Source: CAZTQN01 sp964615765
GTDB taxonomy: Bacteria; Planctomycetota; Phycisphaerae; Phycisphaerales; UBA1924
Assembly (NCBI GenBank): GCA_964615765.1
Contig: CAZTQN010000041.1
Location: 1-30,633, forward strand
Direction: 5' to 3'
DNA: 30,633 nt
Shown here piece after piece: positions 7,454 through 14,934 of the stretch (the first letter of the stretch is position 1; the number at the start of each line of letters is the position of its first letter). The notes beneath the pieces are model-generated. The model was not told the origin of the DNA. It did not search any database and saw nothing but the letters and a program-made list of their open reading frames with translations. Made by a program: the position numbers and the translations under genes.

Positions 7454-10400
7454 ATGAACTCTCCCGACACAGCCGCAGCATCATCGTGGGACCCCGGCGG
7501 CCTTTTCGCCACGCTGGCCCTCGAGGAGTTCTTCACCTCCATCTGGTGGTCCATCCTGGTCGCGGCGACGCTCGCGGCCCTGGCGGTGATGTTCCTGGCC
7601 GCGCGGGCCCGACGCCGGGAGGTCGAGCGGGCCCTGGTCATGCAGAAAGAGCGGTACGAGCGGGCCATCCGGCACTCGACCGAGGGCATGTGGGACTGGG
7701 ACATTTACGCGGATACGACCTACTGGTCGCGCCGCATGGCCGAGACGCTCGGCATTCCCGAAGATTCCAGCCGCCTGGGGCGGGGCGATCTCTGGCAGAC
7801 GCGCCTGCACCCGGACGACCGGGCCCCGGTGCTGGCGCGGCTGAAGGCGCACCTGGAGCAGAACCAGCCGTACGACGTCGAGTATCGCCTGCGCATCGGC
7901 GACGGGTCGTACCGCTGGTACCGCTCGCGCGGGCGGGCCGAGCGTGACGAGCGCGGGCGCCCGGTCCGCATGACCGGCTCGCTGGCCGACGTGACCGAGC
8001 AGGTGCGGACGCGTGAGGCGCTGCGCGAGCGGGAGGAGCGGTACCGCCTGGCCGTCGAAGCGGGGCGGGTGGCGGTGTGGGCGGTGGACGCGCGCACGGG
8101 CGAGATCGCCGCCGACGCGCTGCTGGCGGAGTTGCACACCGGCTCGCGCGACGCCCGCCCGGGCCCGCGCATGGAAGATCTTCTGAGCGGGCTGCACCCG
8201 GACGACCGGGACCGCGTCACGCCGCAGTGGTCCGAGTGCCTGGCCGGGCGGTGCGACCGCTACGACGTCGAGGTGCGCGCGGTGCACCCGGGGGCTGGGG
8301 GCGGGGGGGGCGGGCGTGTCCGCTGGCTGCAGATCCGCGGGATGATCGAGAAGGACGCGCACGGGGCGGTGGTCGCCATCCGCGGGACGACGCAGGACGT
8401 GACCGACCGGCGCGAGGCTCTGGAAGAACTGCGCCAGACGCAGGCCCGCCTGCAGGCGATCACCGACAACGTGCCGGGGATGGTGTACAGCTCGGTGCAG
8501 CGGGCCGGGCTGGAGCACGAGATCGTGTACGTCAGCCAGGGGTGCCGCGCGCTGCTGGGGGTCGAGCCCGCCGCGCTGGTGGATCGGCGTGTGAACATCG
8601 CGAACCTGGTGCTCCCGGAAGACCGCGGGCGGCTGTTCGACGCCTCGCGCGAGCAGGGCCCGAGCGAGGGCGAGCGGCAGATCGAGTACCGCGTGAAGGC
8701 GGCGGACGGCACGATCAAGTGGGCCCGCGATGCGGCCCGCTTCCGCCGACGCGCCGACGGCACCGTCCTGTGGGACGGCATGCTCATCGACGAATCGGCG
8801 ATCCGGGCGGCGGACGAAGCCCGGGCGCTGATCGACGGGCGCTATCGCCTGGTCGTCGAAGCCAGCCGCGCTGGCGTGTGGGACCTCGATCTCCGCACCG
8901 GCGAGTGCTATGTCTCGGACGAACTGGCCCGGCGGTACGGGCTCGACGGCGTGCCGCCCGGCGCCGTCATGGCCCGCTGGCGCGAACTCACGCACGCCGA
9001 CGACCGCGCCGAGGCCGACGCCGCCCTGGCCAGCCACCTCGACGCGTCCACGCCCTACGACCTGGAATACCGCGTCCGTACCGCCGACGCGGGTGGGGGG
9101 GGTGGGGGGAGGGGGGGGGGTGGGGGCGTTGGGGGGGGCGAGTACCGCTGGATCCGGGCCCGCGGGCGGGCGGAGCGTGACGCGGACGGGCGCGCGGTCC
9201 GCATGATCGGCTCGGTTGTCGACGTGCACGAGCGCAAGGTCGCCGAGATCGCGCTCCGCGAGAGCGAGCACAAGTACCGCACCATCGTCGAGACCGCCGA
9301 CGAGGGCATCTGGCTGGTCGATCAGGATTGGCGCACGACGTTCATCAACGCGCGCATGGCGGAGATGCTGGGCCGCACGCCCGAGAGCATGCTTGGCAAG
9401 ACCATCGACGCGTTCATGGACGAGGAGGGGCGGCAGATCGCCGCGGCGTATCAGCGCCGGCGCGAAGACGGCGTGCGCGAACGCCACGAGTTCAAGTTCG
9501 TCCGCCCCGACAACTCGCCCGTGTGGACGTCGATCTCCACCAACCCCGTGCTCCGCGCCGACGGCTCGTTCGCCGGGGCCTTGGCGATGGTGACCGACGT
9601 GACGGCCCAGCGCGAGAGCGACCTCGCCGTCCGGCGCATGCGACGCCTGTTCCTCAGCGGGCCCGTTGTCACCTGGCACTGGCGCAACGCGCCGGGCTGG
9701 CCGGTGGAGTATGTCTCGGAGAACGTCTCGATCTTCGGGTACGCGGCGGAAGAGTTCATGACCGGGGCCCGCTCGTTCGCGTCGATCGTGCACCCGGACG
9801 ACCTGTCCCGCGTCGGCGAGGAAGTCGCCGGGCACGCGCGGCGCGGGGCCTCGATGTTCCGGCAGGACTACCGCGTGATCACCGCCGACGGGCGGACGCG
9901 CTGGATCACGGACTACTCCGTCATCGAGCGCGACACGACCGGCGCCGTCACCCACTTTGCCGGGTACACCTTCGACGACACCGAGCGCAAAGGGCAGGAG
10001 CAGATCCGCTCGGCGGAGCGGCGCGTGCTTGAGATGATCGCCGGCGGCGCGCCGCTGGACGACGCGCTTGAGGCGATCGTCGGGCTCATCGATGAAGTGG
10101 ATCACGCGCTGGCCGCGTCGGTGCTGTTGATCAACCCGGACGGGACGGTGCGCTCGGGCCCTGCCCCGCGCCTGTCGCGCGGGTACACGCGGGCCCTCAA
10201 CGGGCAGCGCCTCGGGCCCGACACCGGCTCGTGCGGGCGGGCGCTCGCGACGGGGCGGCGCGTCGTCACGCCCGACATCGCCGCCGACCCGCTGTGGGAA
10301 CGCTTCCGGGCCGCGGCCCTCGCCGACGGGCGCCGGGCCTGCTGGTCCGAGCCGATCCTGGGCACCACCGGCGAGATTCTCGGGACGCTCGCCGTGTACG

Positions 10401-11521
10401 CGCCCACGCCGATGGAGCCCAGCCAGCGCGACATCGACCTGGTTCAGACCGGGGCCCACCTGGCGGGGATTGTCATCGAGCGCCGACTCGCCGAGCAGAC
10501 CCTGCGCGACCGCGAGCAGCGCCTGCGGCTGCTGGTCGATTCGACCCCGCTGGGCGTCATCACCTTCGACCCGTCGTTCCGCATCGTCGAATGGAACCGC
10601 GGGGCCGAACGCATCTTCGGCTACCCCGCCGGCGAGGTCATCGGGCGCAGCGGCGAGATGCTCATCCCGCCCGACGCCCGCGAGTATGTCGACCGCATCG
10701 TGCGCGACCTGCTGTCCAACCGCGGCGGGTTCCGCGGCACCAACGCCAACATCCGCAAGGACGGCGAGCGCATCGTCTGCGAGTGGTACAACAGCCCGCT
10801 CATCGGGCCCGACGGGCGCGTCATCGCCGTCGCCTGCGTTGTCGACGACGTCACCCAGGCCCGCGAGGCCCAGCGCCGCCAGGACCTGCTGATGGTCGAG
10901 CTCGACCACCGCGTCAAGAACAACCTCGCGACCATCATGTCCATGGCCCAACAGACCGCGCAGGCCGCCATGTCCTCCGACGACTTCCTCAAGGCCTTCT
11001 TCGGCCGACTTCGCGCGATGGCCCGCATGCACGCCGCCCTGGCCCGAACCAACTGGCGCGGCGTCGATATCGAGGCCCTGCTCCGCGATACCTTCGATAG
11101 CTACGCGCCCGGGGCCGGCTCCCGCTACCAACTCCGCGGCGACAGCCTCACCCTCTCCCCCCGCGCCAGCCAGGCCATGGCCATCGCCTTTAACGAACTG
11201 GCCACCAACGCCGTCAAGTACGGCGCCCTGTCCGCTCCCGGCGGCATGGTCCATGTCAGTTGGACCGTCGCCCCCGGCGACCCGCCGGAAGCCACCATCG
11301 AGTGGCGCGAGTCGGGCGGACCGGCGGTGCACGAGCCAACCCGGAGGGGCTTGGGGTGTTCACTGGTCGAAGCGATCATCGCCCACGAACTGGGCGGCAA
11401 GGCGACCCTGCAGTTTGATCCGGCCGGCGTGTCATGCTCGTTCCGGTTCCTTCTGCGGCACGAGGAAACCCCTGATGCCGGCCCGCAGAAGGCGTTGGGG
11501 GGGACCGTCGGCACCCCATAA
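7454..11521 (+). CDS. membrane-anchored multi-PAS/GAF HWE-type sensor histidine kinase
   Basis: A 1355-residue sensor kinase. Residues 28-50 are a single membrane segment (IWWSILVAATLAALAVMFLA) with no extracytoplasmic domain of note, so sensing is probably cytoplasmic. PAS domains begin near residues 66, 196, 331, 463, 607, 728 and 1022; most end in the PAC motif (YRW.R.RGR...R..G). A GAF domain lies between about 856 and 1015. The catalytic core starts at 1144: LLMVELDHRVKNNLATI with His1152 as the phospho-acceptor, an N box at 1246-1255 (FNELATNAVKYG) and WRE at 1284-1286. The WxE and the core are those of HWE/HisKA_2 kinases, but the N-box His that names the HWE family is Asn1247. Two poly-Gly loops coded by G runs interrupt the second and fourth PAS domains. 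ATG at 7454 is chosen because the membrane segment follows directly; the ribosome binding site is weak. No response regulator is adjacent. Confidence 0.9.
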   Translation: MNSPDTAAASSWDPGGLFATLALEEFFTSIWWSILVAATLAALAVMFLAARARRREVERALVMQKERYERAIRHSTEGMWDWDIYADTTYWSRRMAETLGIPEDSSRLGRGDLWQTRLHPDDRAPVLARLKAHLEQNQPYDVEYRLRIGDGSYRWYRSRGRAERDERGRPVRMTGSLADVTEQVRTREALREREERYRLAVEAGRVAVWAVDARTGEIAADALLAELHTGSRDARPGPRMEDLLSGLHPDDRDRVTPQWSECLAGRCDRYDVEVRAVHPGAGGGGGGRVRWLQIRGMIEKDAHGAVVAIRGTTQDVTDRREALEELRQTQARLQAITDNVPGMVYSSVQRAGLEHEIVYVSQGCRALLGVEPAALVDRRVNIANLVLPEDRGRLFDASREQGPSEGERQIEYRVKAADGTIKWARDAARFRRRADGTVLWDGMLIDESAIRAADEARALIDGRYRLVVEASRAGVWDLDLRTGECYVSDELARRYGLDGVPPGAVMARWRELTHADDRAEADAALASHLDASTPYDLEYRVRTADAGGGGGGRGGGGGVGGGEYRWIRARGRAERDADGRAVRMIGSVVDVHERKVAEIALRESEHKYRTIVETADEGIWLVDQDWRTTFINARMAEMLGRTPESMLGKTIDAFMDEEGRQIAAAYQRRREDGVRERHEFKFVRPDNSPVWTSISTNPVLRADGSFAGALAMVTDVTAQRESDLAVRRMRRLFLSGPVVTWHWRNAPGWPVEYVSENVSIFGYAAEEFMTGARSFASIVHPDDLSRVGEEVAGHARRGASMFRQDYRVITADGRTRWITDYSVIERDTTGAVTHFAGYTFDDTERKGQEQIRSAERRVLEMIAGGAPLDDALEAIVGLIDEVDHALAASVLLINPDGTVRSGPAPRLSRGYTRALNGQRLGPDTGSCGRALATGRRVVTPDIAADPLWERFRAAALADGRRACWSEPILGTTGEILGTLAVYAPTPMEPSQRDIDLVQTGAHLAGIVIERRLAEQTLRDREQRLRLLVDSTPLGVITFDPSFRIVEWNRGAERIFGYPAGEVIGRSGEMLIPPDAREYVDRIVRDLLSNRGGFRGTNANIRKDGERIVCEWYNSPLIGPDGRVIAVACVVDDVTQAREAQRRQDLLMVELDHRVKNNLATIMSMAQQTAQAAMSSDDFLKAFFGRLRAMARMHAALARTNWRGVDIEALLRDTFDSYAPGAGSRYQLRGDSLTLSPRASQAMAIAFNELATNAVKYGALSAPGGMVHVSWTVAPGDPPEATIEWRESGGPAVHEPTRRGLGCSLVEAIIAHELGGKATLQFDPAGVSCSFRFLLRHEETPDAGPQKALGGTVGTP
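8291..8313 (+). repeat. G-rich tract inside PAS domain 2 of the kinase
   Basis: A run of G4, G5 and G8 (the G8 at 8303-8310) separated by single other bases. It codes for GAGGGGGG just before the RVRW strand of the second PAS domain, where a short turn is normal. Confidence 0.8.
9091..9138 (+). repeat. poly-G tract inside PAS domain 4 of the kinase
   Basis: 48 bases that are almost all G: runs of 8 (9095-9102), 6 (9104-9109), 10 (9111-9120), 5 and 8 (9131-9138). They code for about 15 residues, nearly all Gly, just before the EYRWIRARGR strand of the fourth PAS domain. The tract fits the definition of a potential G-quadruplex on the coding strand and is prone to slippage. The other two frames stop at 9178-9180 and 9204-9206. 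Confidence 0.9.
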
Positions 11522-12024
11522 CCGGGGTGCGGTCTACAACGACAAGTCTTGTTCTGCGGAAGACTTGCATTTCGAATTTGCTGTGGTCTATTGTGCTTGA
11601 GCCGGACTCCCCCTTGCGCGGGTCTGGCATCCCCCGCGAGCGAGACCGCGAGAGATCTGGCGGGACCGGAAGAGAGCAGAGACCTGACTGTCGCCCCGTT
11701 TGGCCAAGGCCGAGCGTGTGCGATGTCTGTTCGTTGATGCGCGCCGCACCGCGGCCCGCTCACCTCTGCCGGTGGTGACCCACGGCATGACGGATTTTTC
11801 CCAGCCCCTTCGGCGGTCAATCGCTGCATGGGCAGATCGGACCCCAGCCTTCCGCGGCGTCAGCGCGTCGCGGGTGGGTTTCGCGGTTTCGGCGCGTGCG
11901 CCGGGCCCGCGTGCAAGCGCGATGGGTGCGGCCGAAAGGCCGGGTCCTTCGTGCAGTTCCGGGCAGGACGCCCGGACCGTCGTCGTCGCACACCGCCCTC
12001 CACGTTTCGTCCGGAGTTCCCGTC
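11522..12024 (+). promoter_or_regulatory. 503-nt gene-free region and leader of lectin gene 1
   Basis: No protein I can support is coded here. Just after the kinase stop an 8-bp hairpin (CAAGTCTT 11543-11550 / AAGACTTG 11560-11567) may end the kinase transcript, though its T tract is poor. TTGCAT (11565-11570) and TATTGT (11589-11594) with 18 bp between them are a weak promoter candidate. Near the lectin start two small hairpins occur: CGGCC-GAAA-GGCCG near 11930 and TCCGGGC/GCCCGGA at 11958-11964 and 11970-11976. If transcription starts near 11600, the leader would exceed 400 nt. Confidence 0.35.
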
Positions 12025-12882
12025 ATGTCGAAGATCCGTGCCTTGACCGCCGCCTCTGCTGTTGGCGCTGCCGCGGTTCTGACCGCCCAGGCCTCTGCGG
12101 ACTTCACGTACTCGAACTTCAACTCGACCGAAGGGCTCACGCTCGTCGGCGACGCCATCGCGGGCCCCGGCCTTGCGGGCGAAGACAACACCTTGACACT
12201 GACCCCGCCTGGGCAGTTCAGCCGCGTGGGCGGCGTCTGGCGGACCGAGAAGGCCAACGTGGGGATCGGGTTTATCACCGATTTCCGCTTCCGCGTGCGG
12301 GACCGGGGCGAGCTCCCTTCCGCCGACGGGATCGCCTTTGTGATCCAGAACAGCAGCCTGTCGGCCCTGGGCGGCCCGGGCGGCGCGATCGGGTACGCCA
12401 CCAACCCGATCTTCGGCGGCACGGGGATCTCCAACTCGCTCGCCGTCGTCTTCGACTCGTACAACAACGTTGAGCCGGGCTTCGTGCAGTCCGGGGCGGC
12501 CAACGTGGTGCAGGTGCAGAGTCGCGGGATCCTGCCCAACGTGCCGACGGCGAACGCGAACTTCGGGGTGGCTTCCGCGGCCGACCCCTTCGCCGACGGC
12601 TCCATCAAGACCGTCCGCATCGCGTACACGCAGGGCGCCGGGCTGACGATCTTCTATCAGAACCTGGCCTCGCCGATCCTGACGGTGCCGATCGACCTCT
12701 CCAGCCAGTTGGCCCTGAGCGGGATCCAGTCCTGGGTCGGGTTCACCTCGGCGACGGGCGGCGCGCCGCAGCGTCACGAGATCGTGGACTGGTCCTTCGT
12801 CGAGATCGTGCCCTCGCCGGGCGCCGGGGCGCTGCTGGCGCTGGGCGGCCTGGTGGCGGCCCGCCGCCGCCGCTCCGCGTAA
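12025..12882 (+). CDS. secreted L-type lectin-domain protein 1 with PEP-CTERM-like tail
   Basis: A 285-residue exported protein. Residues 1-25 are a signal peptide (MSKIRALTAASAVGAAAVLT, cut after ASA). Residues about 27-255 look like a bacterial legume-lectin-like beta sandwich: FNSTEGLTLVGDA, a GIGFITDFRFRV strand, DGIAFVIQN, NSLAVVFDSYNN (the Asp/Asn positions that bind Ca2+ in L-type lectins) and a final IQSWVGFTSATGG. The last 22 residues are VPSPG, a Gly/Ala/Leu membrane segment and RRRRSA, the shape of a PEP-CTERM sorting signal but with Pro-Ser-Pro-Gly in place of Pro-Glu-Pro. The protein would be exported and processed or anchored at the envelope. The ATG at 12025 has GGAG at 12013-12016. 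It is a paralogue of the next gene, from which it is separated by a terminator. Confidence 0.85.
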   Translation: MSKIRALTAASAVGAAAVLTAQASADFTYSNFNSTEGLTLVGDAIAGPGLAGEDNTLTLTPPGQFSRVGGVWRTEKANVGIGFITDFRFRVRDRGELPSADGIAFVIQNSSLSALGGPGGAIGYATNPIFGGTGISNSLAVVFDSYNNVEPGFVQSGAANVVQVQSRGILPNVPTANANFGVASAADPFADGSIKTVRIAYTQGAGLTIFYQNLASPILTVPIDLSSQLALSGIQSWVGFTSATGGAPQRHEIVDWSFVEIVPSPGAGALLALGGLVAARRRRSA

Positions 12883-13230
12883 TACCGAACACCCGCTGGG
12901 GGACGCCATCGCACGGCGGGCCGGGTCGTCCGGTTGCCCTGTGATCGCAGAGGCACCCGAAGCCAAGCTCCGGCTTGGCTGACGGTGTTTTTGCCGGACG
13001 AGCGCGTGAAGCTGGGTCCTGATAGAACTTAAACTGGGGATACCTTTCGGATTCGGCGGGCCAGCTGTCACCCGGAACGGGTAGAAGTTGTGGCCGCGGG
13101 GCCGTTCATACCCCCTATTAGTGTCGCTCGCGGCGTGCACCGTCGGGGAGGCACGCGGCCGAGCAATACATCGGGACACCGCCATCGGCCGTGGGGGCCG
13201 GGCGGGGTCCTTGCAGAAGGGAAGACGGAT
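12883..13230 (+). other. 348-nt spacer between the lectin genes
   Basis: Contains the terminator of lectin gene 1 (12954-12992) and then about 238 nt leading to lectin gene 2. No gene is supported. The stretch 13015-13045 (GATAGAACTTAAACT and nearby) is notably AT-rich for this genome and is the likely promoter area, but I cannot fit a standard hexamer pair. Confidence 0.4.
12954..12992 (+). terminator. intrinsic terminator of lectin gene 1
   Basis: AGCCAAGC (12961-12968) pairs with GCTTGGCT (12973-12980) around TCCG. An outer CACC/GGTG pairing (12954-12957 with 12984-12987), across a 3-nt internal loop, brings the stem right up to the T run at 12988-12992. Confidence 0.7.
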
Positions 13231-14064
13231 ATGTCGCAGATTCGCCGATCGCTGTGTGTCGCCGGGATCGTGGCCGCCGCTGTTGCGGGGTCGGCTCAGG
13301 CGGCCGTCACCAACTTCAACTTTCCGAACTTTCCGAGCAGCTCGAACCTGAACCTGGTTGGCCAGGCGGCGGTCGCGGGCGGGTCGGTCGTGCTGAACCC
13401 GGCCCAGGGCTCGACGCGGGGCGCGGTGTGGTACAACGGCGGGAAGGTCGAAGTCGCCGGCGGGTTCTCGACCCGCTTCGAGTTCCGCATCACCGACATC
13501 AACGCCTTCCCGGCCGACGGGTTCGCACTGGTGATCCAGAACACCAGCCCGACGGCGATCGGCGGGGTGGGCGGGGGCCTGGGCTACGCGAACAACCCGG
13601 TGTTCGACCCCAACGGGGGGATCACCAACTCCTTCGCGGTCGAGTTCGACACCTGGAACAACACCCCGCAGTGGGATGACTTTGCCCAGCCGCAGTGCGT
13701 GAGCTTCCAGTCGCGCGGGCTCTTGTCGAACGATCCTGGCGCGGACGCGTCGCTGGGGATGGCGCCGATCAACCCGATCAACGACAACCAGACGCACGTG
13801 GCCGAGATCACCTACGGCGAGGGCGTGATGACCGTCTCGCTCGACGGCACGACGGTCCTGAGCCGCTCGATCGATCTGGCCAACCTGCTCTCGCTTGACG
13901 CGGGCACGGCGTGGGTCGGGTTCACGGCGGCGACGGGCGGTGCGGCGGCGGCCGAGTCGCACTCGATCCAGTCCTGGCAGTGGAACAGCAACATTCCGAG
14001 CCCCGGGACGGGGGCGCTGGCGGTGCTGGGCGGGCTTCTGGCCTGCCGCCGTCGCCGGGCCTGA
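13231..14064 (+). CDS. secreted L-type lectin-domain protein 2 with PEP-CTERM-like tail
   Basis: A 277-residue paralogue of the preceding lectin protein. Signal peptide at 1-24 (MSQIRRSLCVAGIVAAAVAG, cut after AQA). The lectin fold shows the same landmarks: FNFPNFPSSSNLNLVGQA, FSTRFEFRITDINAFPADG, FALVIQN, GGGLGYANNPVF, NSFAVEFDTWNN and AWVGFTAATGG. The EFDTWNN motif is the classic Ca2+-site strand of L-type lectins and is better kept here than in protein 1. The tail is IPSPG, a hydrophobic GTGALAVLGGLLAC segment and RRRRA. Start ATG at 13231 follows AGAAGGGAAG. A strong terminator lies 68 nt after the stop. Ligand and function are unknown; a role in surface polysaccharide binding is inference from the fold and the export signal. 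Confidence 0.86.
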   Translation: MSQIRRSLCVAGIVAAAVAGSAQAAVTNFNFPNFPSSSNLNLVGQAAVAGGSVVLNPAQGSTRGAVWYNGGKVEVAGGFSTRFEFRITDINAFPADGFALVIQNTSPTAIGGVGGGLGYANNPVFDPNGGITNSFAVEFDTWNNTPQWDDFAQPQCVSFQSRGLLSNDPGADASLGMAPINPINDNQTHVAEITYGEGVMTVSLDGTTVLSRSIDLANLLSLDAGTAWVGFTAATGGAAAAESHSIQSWQWNSNIPSPGTGALAVLGGLLACRRRRA

Positions 14065-14131
14065 CGCGCCGGACGGACCCTTCCGTCGCCGCGCCCACGA
14101 TCCCCGACTCCTCTGAGCCGGCGATGATGTC

Positions 14132-14164
14132 TCGACCGGCCCGCGCTCGCGGGCCGGTCGATTT
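14132..14164 (+). terminator. intrinsic terminator of lectin gene 2
   Basis: A perfect 13-bp stem (14132-14144 with 14149-14161) closed by a GCTC loop and followed by a short T run (TTT, 14162-14164). The stem is very strong; the T tract is short. Confidence 0.65.
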
Positions 14165-14193
14165 GCTGCGCAGGGGTTGTCTTGTCGCCCGGT

Positions 14194-14223
14194 TTGTCGC
14201 GTCGGCGGTCGCTGACCGATACT
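14194..14223 (+). promoter_or_regulatory. candidate promoter of the DUF4230 gene, possibly leaderless
   Basis: TTGTCG at 14194-14199, an 18-bp spacer, and GATACT at 14218-14223. Transcription would begin at about 14230, which is the GTG proposed as start of the next gene, so the message may have no leader. Confidence 0.4.
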
Positions 14224-14229
14224 CAGGGC

Positions 14230-14934
14230 GTGAGACCAAGCCTGCATGTGTTGACGCTGGTGGTGCTCGCCGGCGGCGTGGTGCTGGGGGTGCATGCGCT
14301 GATGCGGCACGCCGAGCGGGCGGCGGTCGCGCCGGCACCGGCGCCCGAAGACCCGGGCGCGCGGGTGCAGGCCGTCGAGGCGGTGCTGAGCGCGATGGGT
14401 CTGATCACCGTGCGCATCGAGACGACGGTGACGGCGGAGAGTGCCGACGAATCGTGGCGCGGCGACGTGCGGGCTGCGTCGACCGCGCCGGTGACGATGT
14501 ACTTCGGGTGTGATCTGGCCGCCGGGCCCGGGGGCACGGGCGCGGCGGGCGGGATCACCGTCACGCGGGTGTCGGGCGAAGGGATTGGCGGCGGCGCGGA
14601 CGGCGGCGGCGGAGAGGTGGTGCGGGTGCGGTTGCCCCAGCCGCGGCTTCTGGCGGTGGAAGTGCGCGGCGCGGGCGAGAAACCCAAGGTCCGCGTCACC
14701 GGGCTGCGGTTTCGGGACCTCAGTGGGGAGTATCACCTGGGGCTGGCGCGCCTGGGTCTGTGGGACCGGGCCCGGGCGATCGCGCTCGAGCCGCAGCGGC
14801 AGCGCGAGGTCGAAGCGATCAGCCGCGAGCAGGTTGGGGCGCTGGTGCGATCGATCCTCGGGCCGGGCACGCGGGTGGAGGTCGAGTTTGTGCGCGGCGA
14901 GCAGCCCGCGGCGGAGACGGGAGCGGGGCCGTGA
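14230..14934 (+). CDS. DUF4230 membrane-anchored protein
   Basis: A 234-residue protein of the DUF4230 type (function unknown). An N-terminal signal anchor (VLTLVVLAGGVVLGVHALM) is followed by a Pro/Ala linker and then the domain: VQAVEAVLSAMGLITVRIETTVTAE, a strand-rich middle with a long Gly-rich insertion (residues about 97-125), RVRLPQPRLLAVEV, then a helical end GLWDRARAIALEPQRQREVEAISREQVGALVRSIL and a final VEVEFVRG strand. This order (hydrophobic anchor, 'L.V..T.V', 'V.LP.P.L', C-terminal helices) is how I recognise DUF4230. Start: GTG at 14230 puts the anchor at the very N-terminus and fits the promoter; a TTG at 14182 in frame is the alternative. It overlaps the next gene by 4 nt (GTGA). 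Confidence 0.7.
   Translation: MRPSLHVLTLVVLAGGVVLGVHALMRHAERAAVAPAPAPEDPGARVQAVEAVLSAMGLITVRIETTVTAESADESWRGDVRAASTAPVTMYFGCDLAAGPGGTGAAGGITVTRVSGEGIGGGADGGGGEVVRVRLPQPRLLAVEVRGAGEKPKVRVTGLRFRDLSGEYHLGLARLGLWDRARAIALEPQRQREVEAISREQVGALVRSILGPGTRVEVEFVRGEQPAAETGAGP

Noticed and set aside
7278..7484. N-terminal extension of the aldolase
   Set aside because: The ATG at 7277 has a strong AGGAG site and the 69 extra residues do not resemble any aldolase.
9091..9138. Assembly error or frameshift in the kinase at the G tract
   Set aside because: The frame stays open and PAS domain 4 continues normally after the tract, so no error is needed to explain the sequence, though exact tract length cannot be verified here.
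7481..11332. A 1283-codon open frame on the minus strand opposite the sensor kinase
   Set aside because: It is a shadow of the GC-rich kinase gene: Arg/Ala/Pro/Gly-biased, no domain, no start signal, while the plus strand encodes recognisable PAS, GAF and kinase domains.
11880..12024. Cyclic-di-GMP (GEMM) or other known riboswitch in the lectin leader
   Set aside because: A GAAA-capped hairpin is present, but the conserved GEMM core and second helix are missing.
11860..14736. A 958-codon minus-strand frame opposite both lectin genes
   Set aside because: It runs through two genes, two terminators and a spacer and has no recognisable protein.
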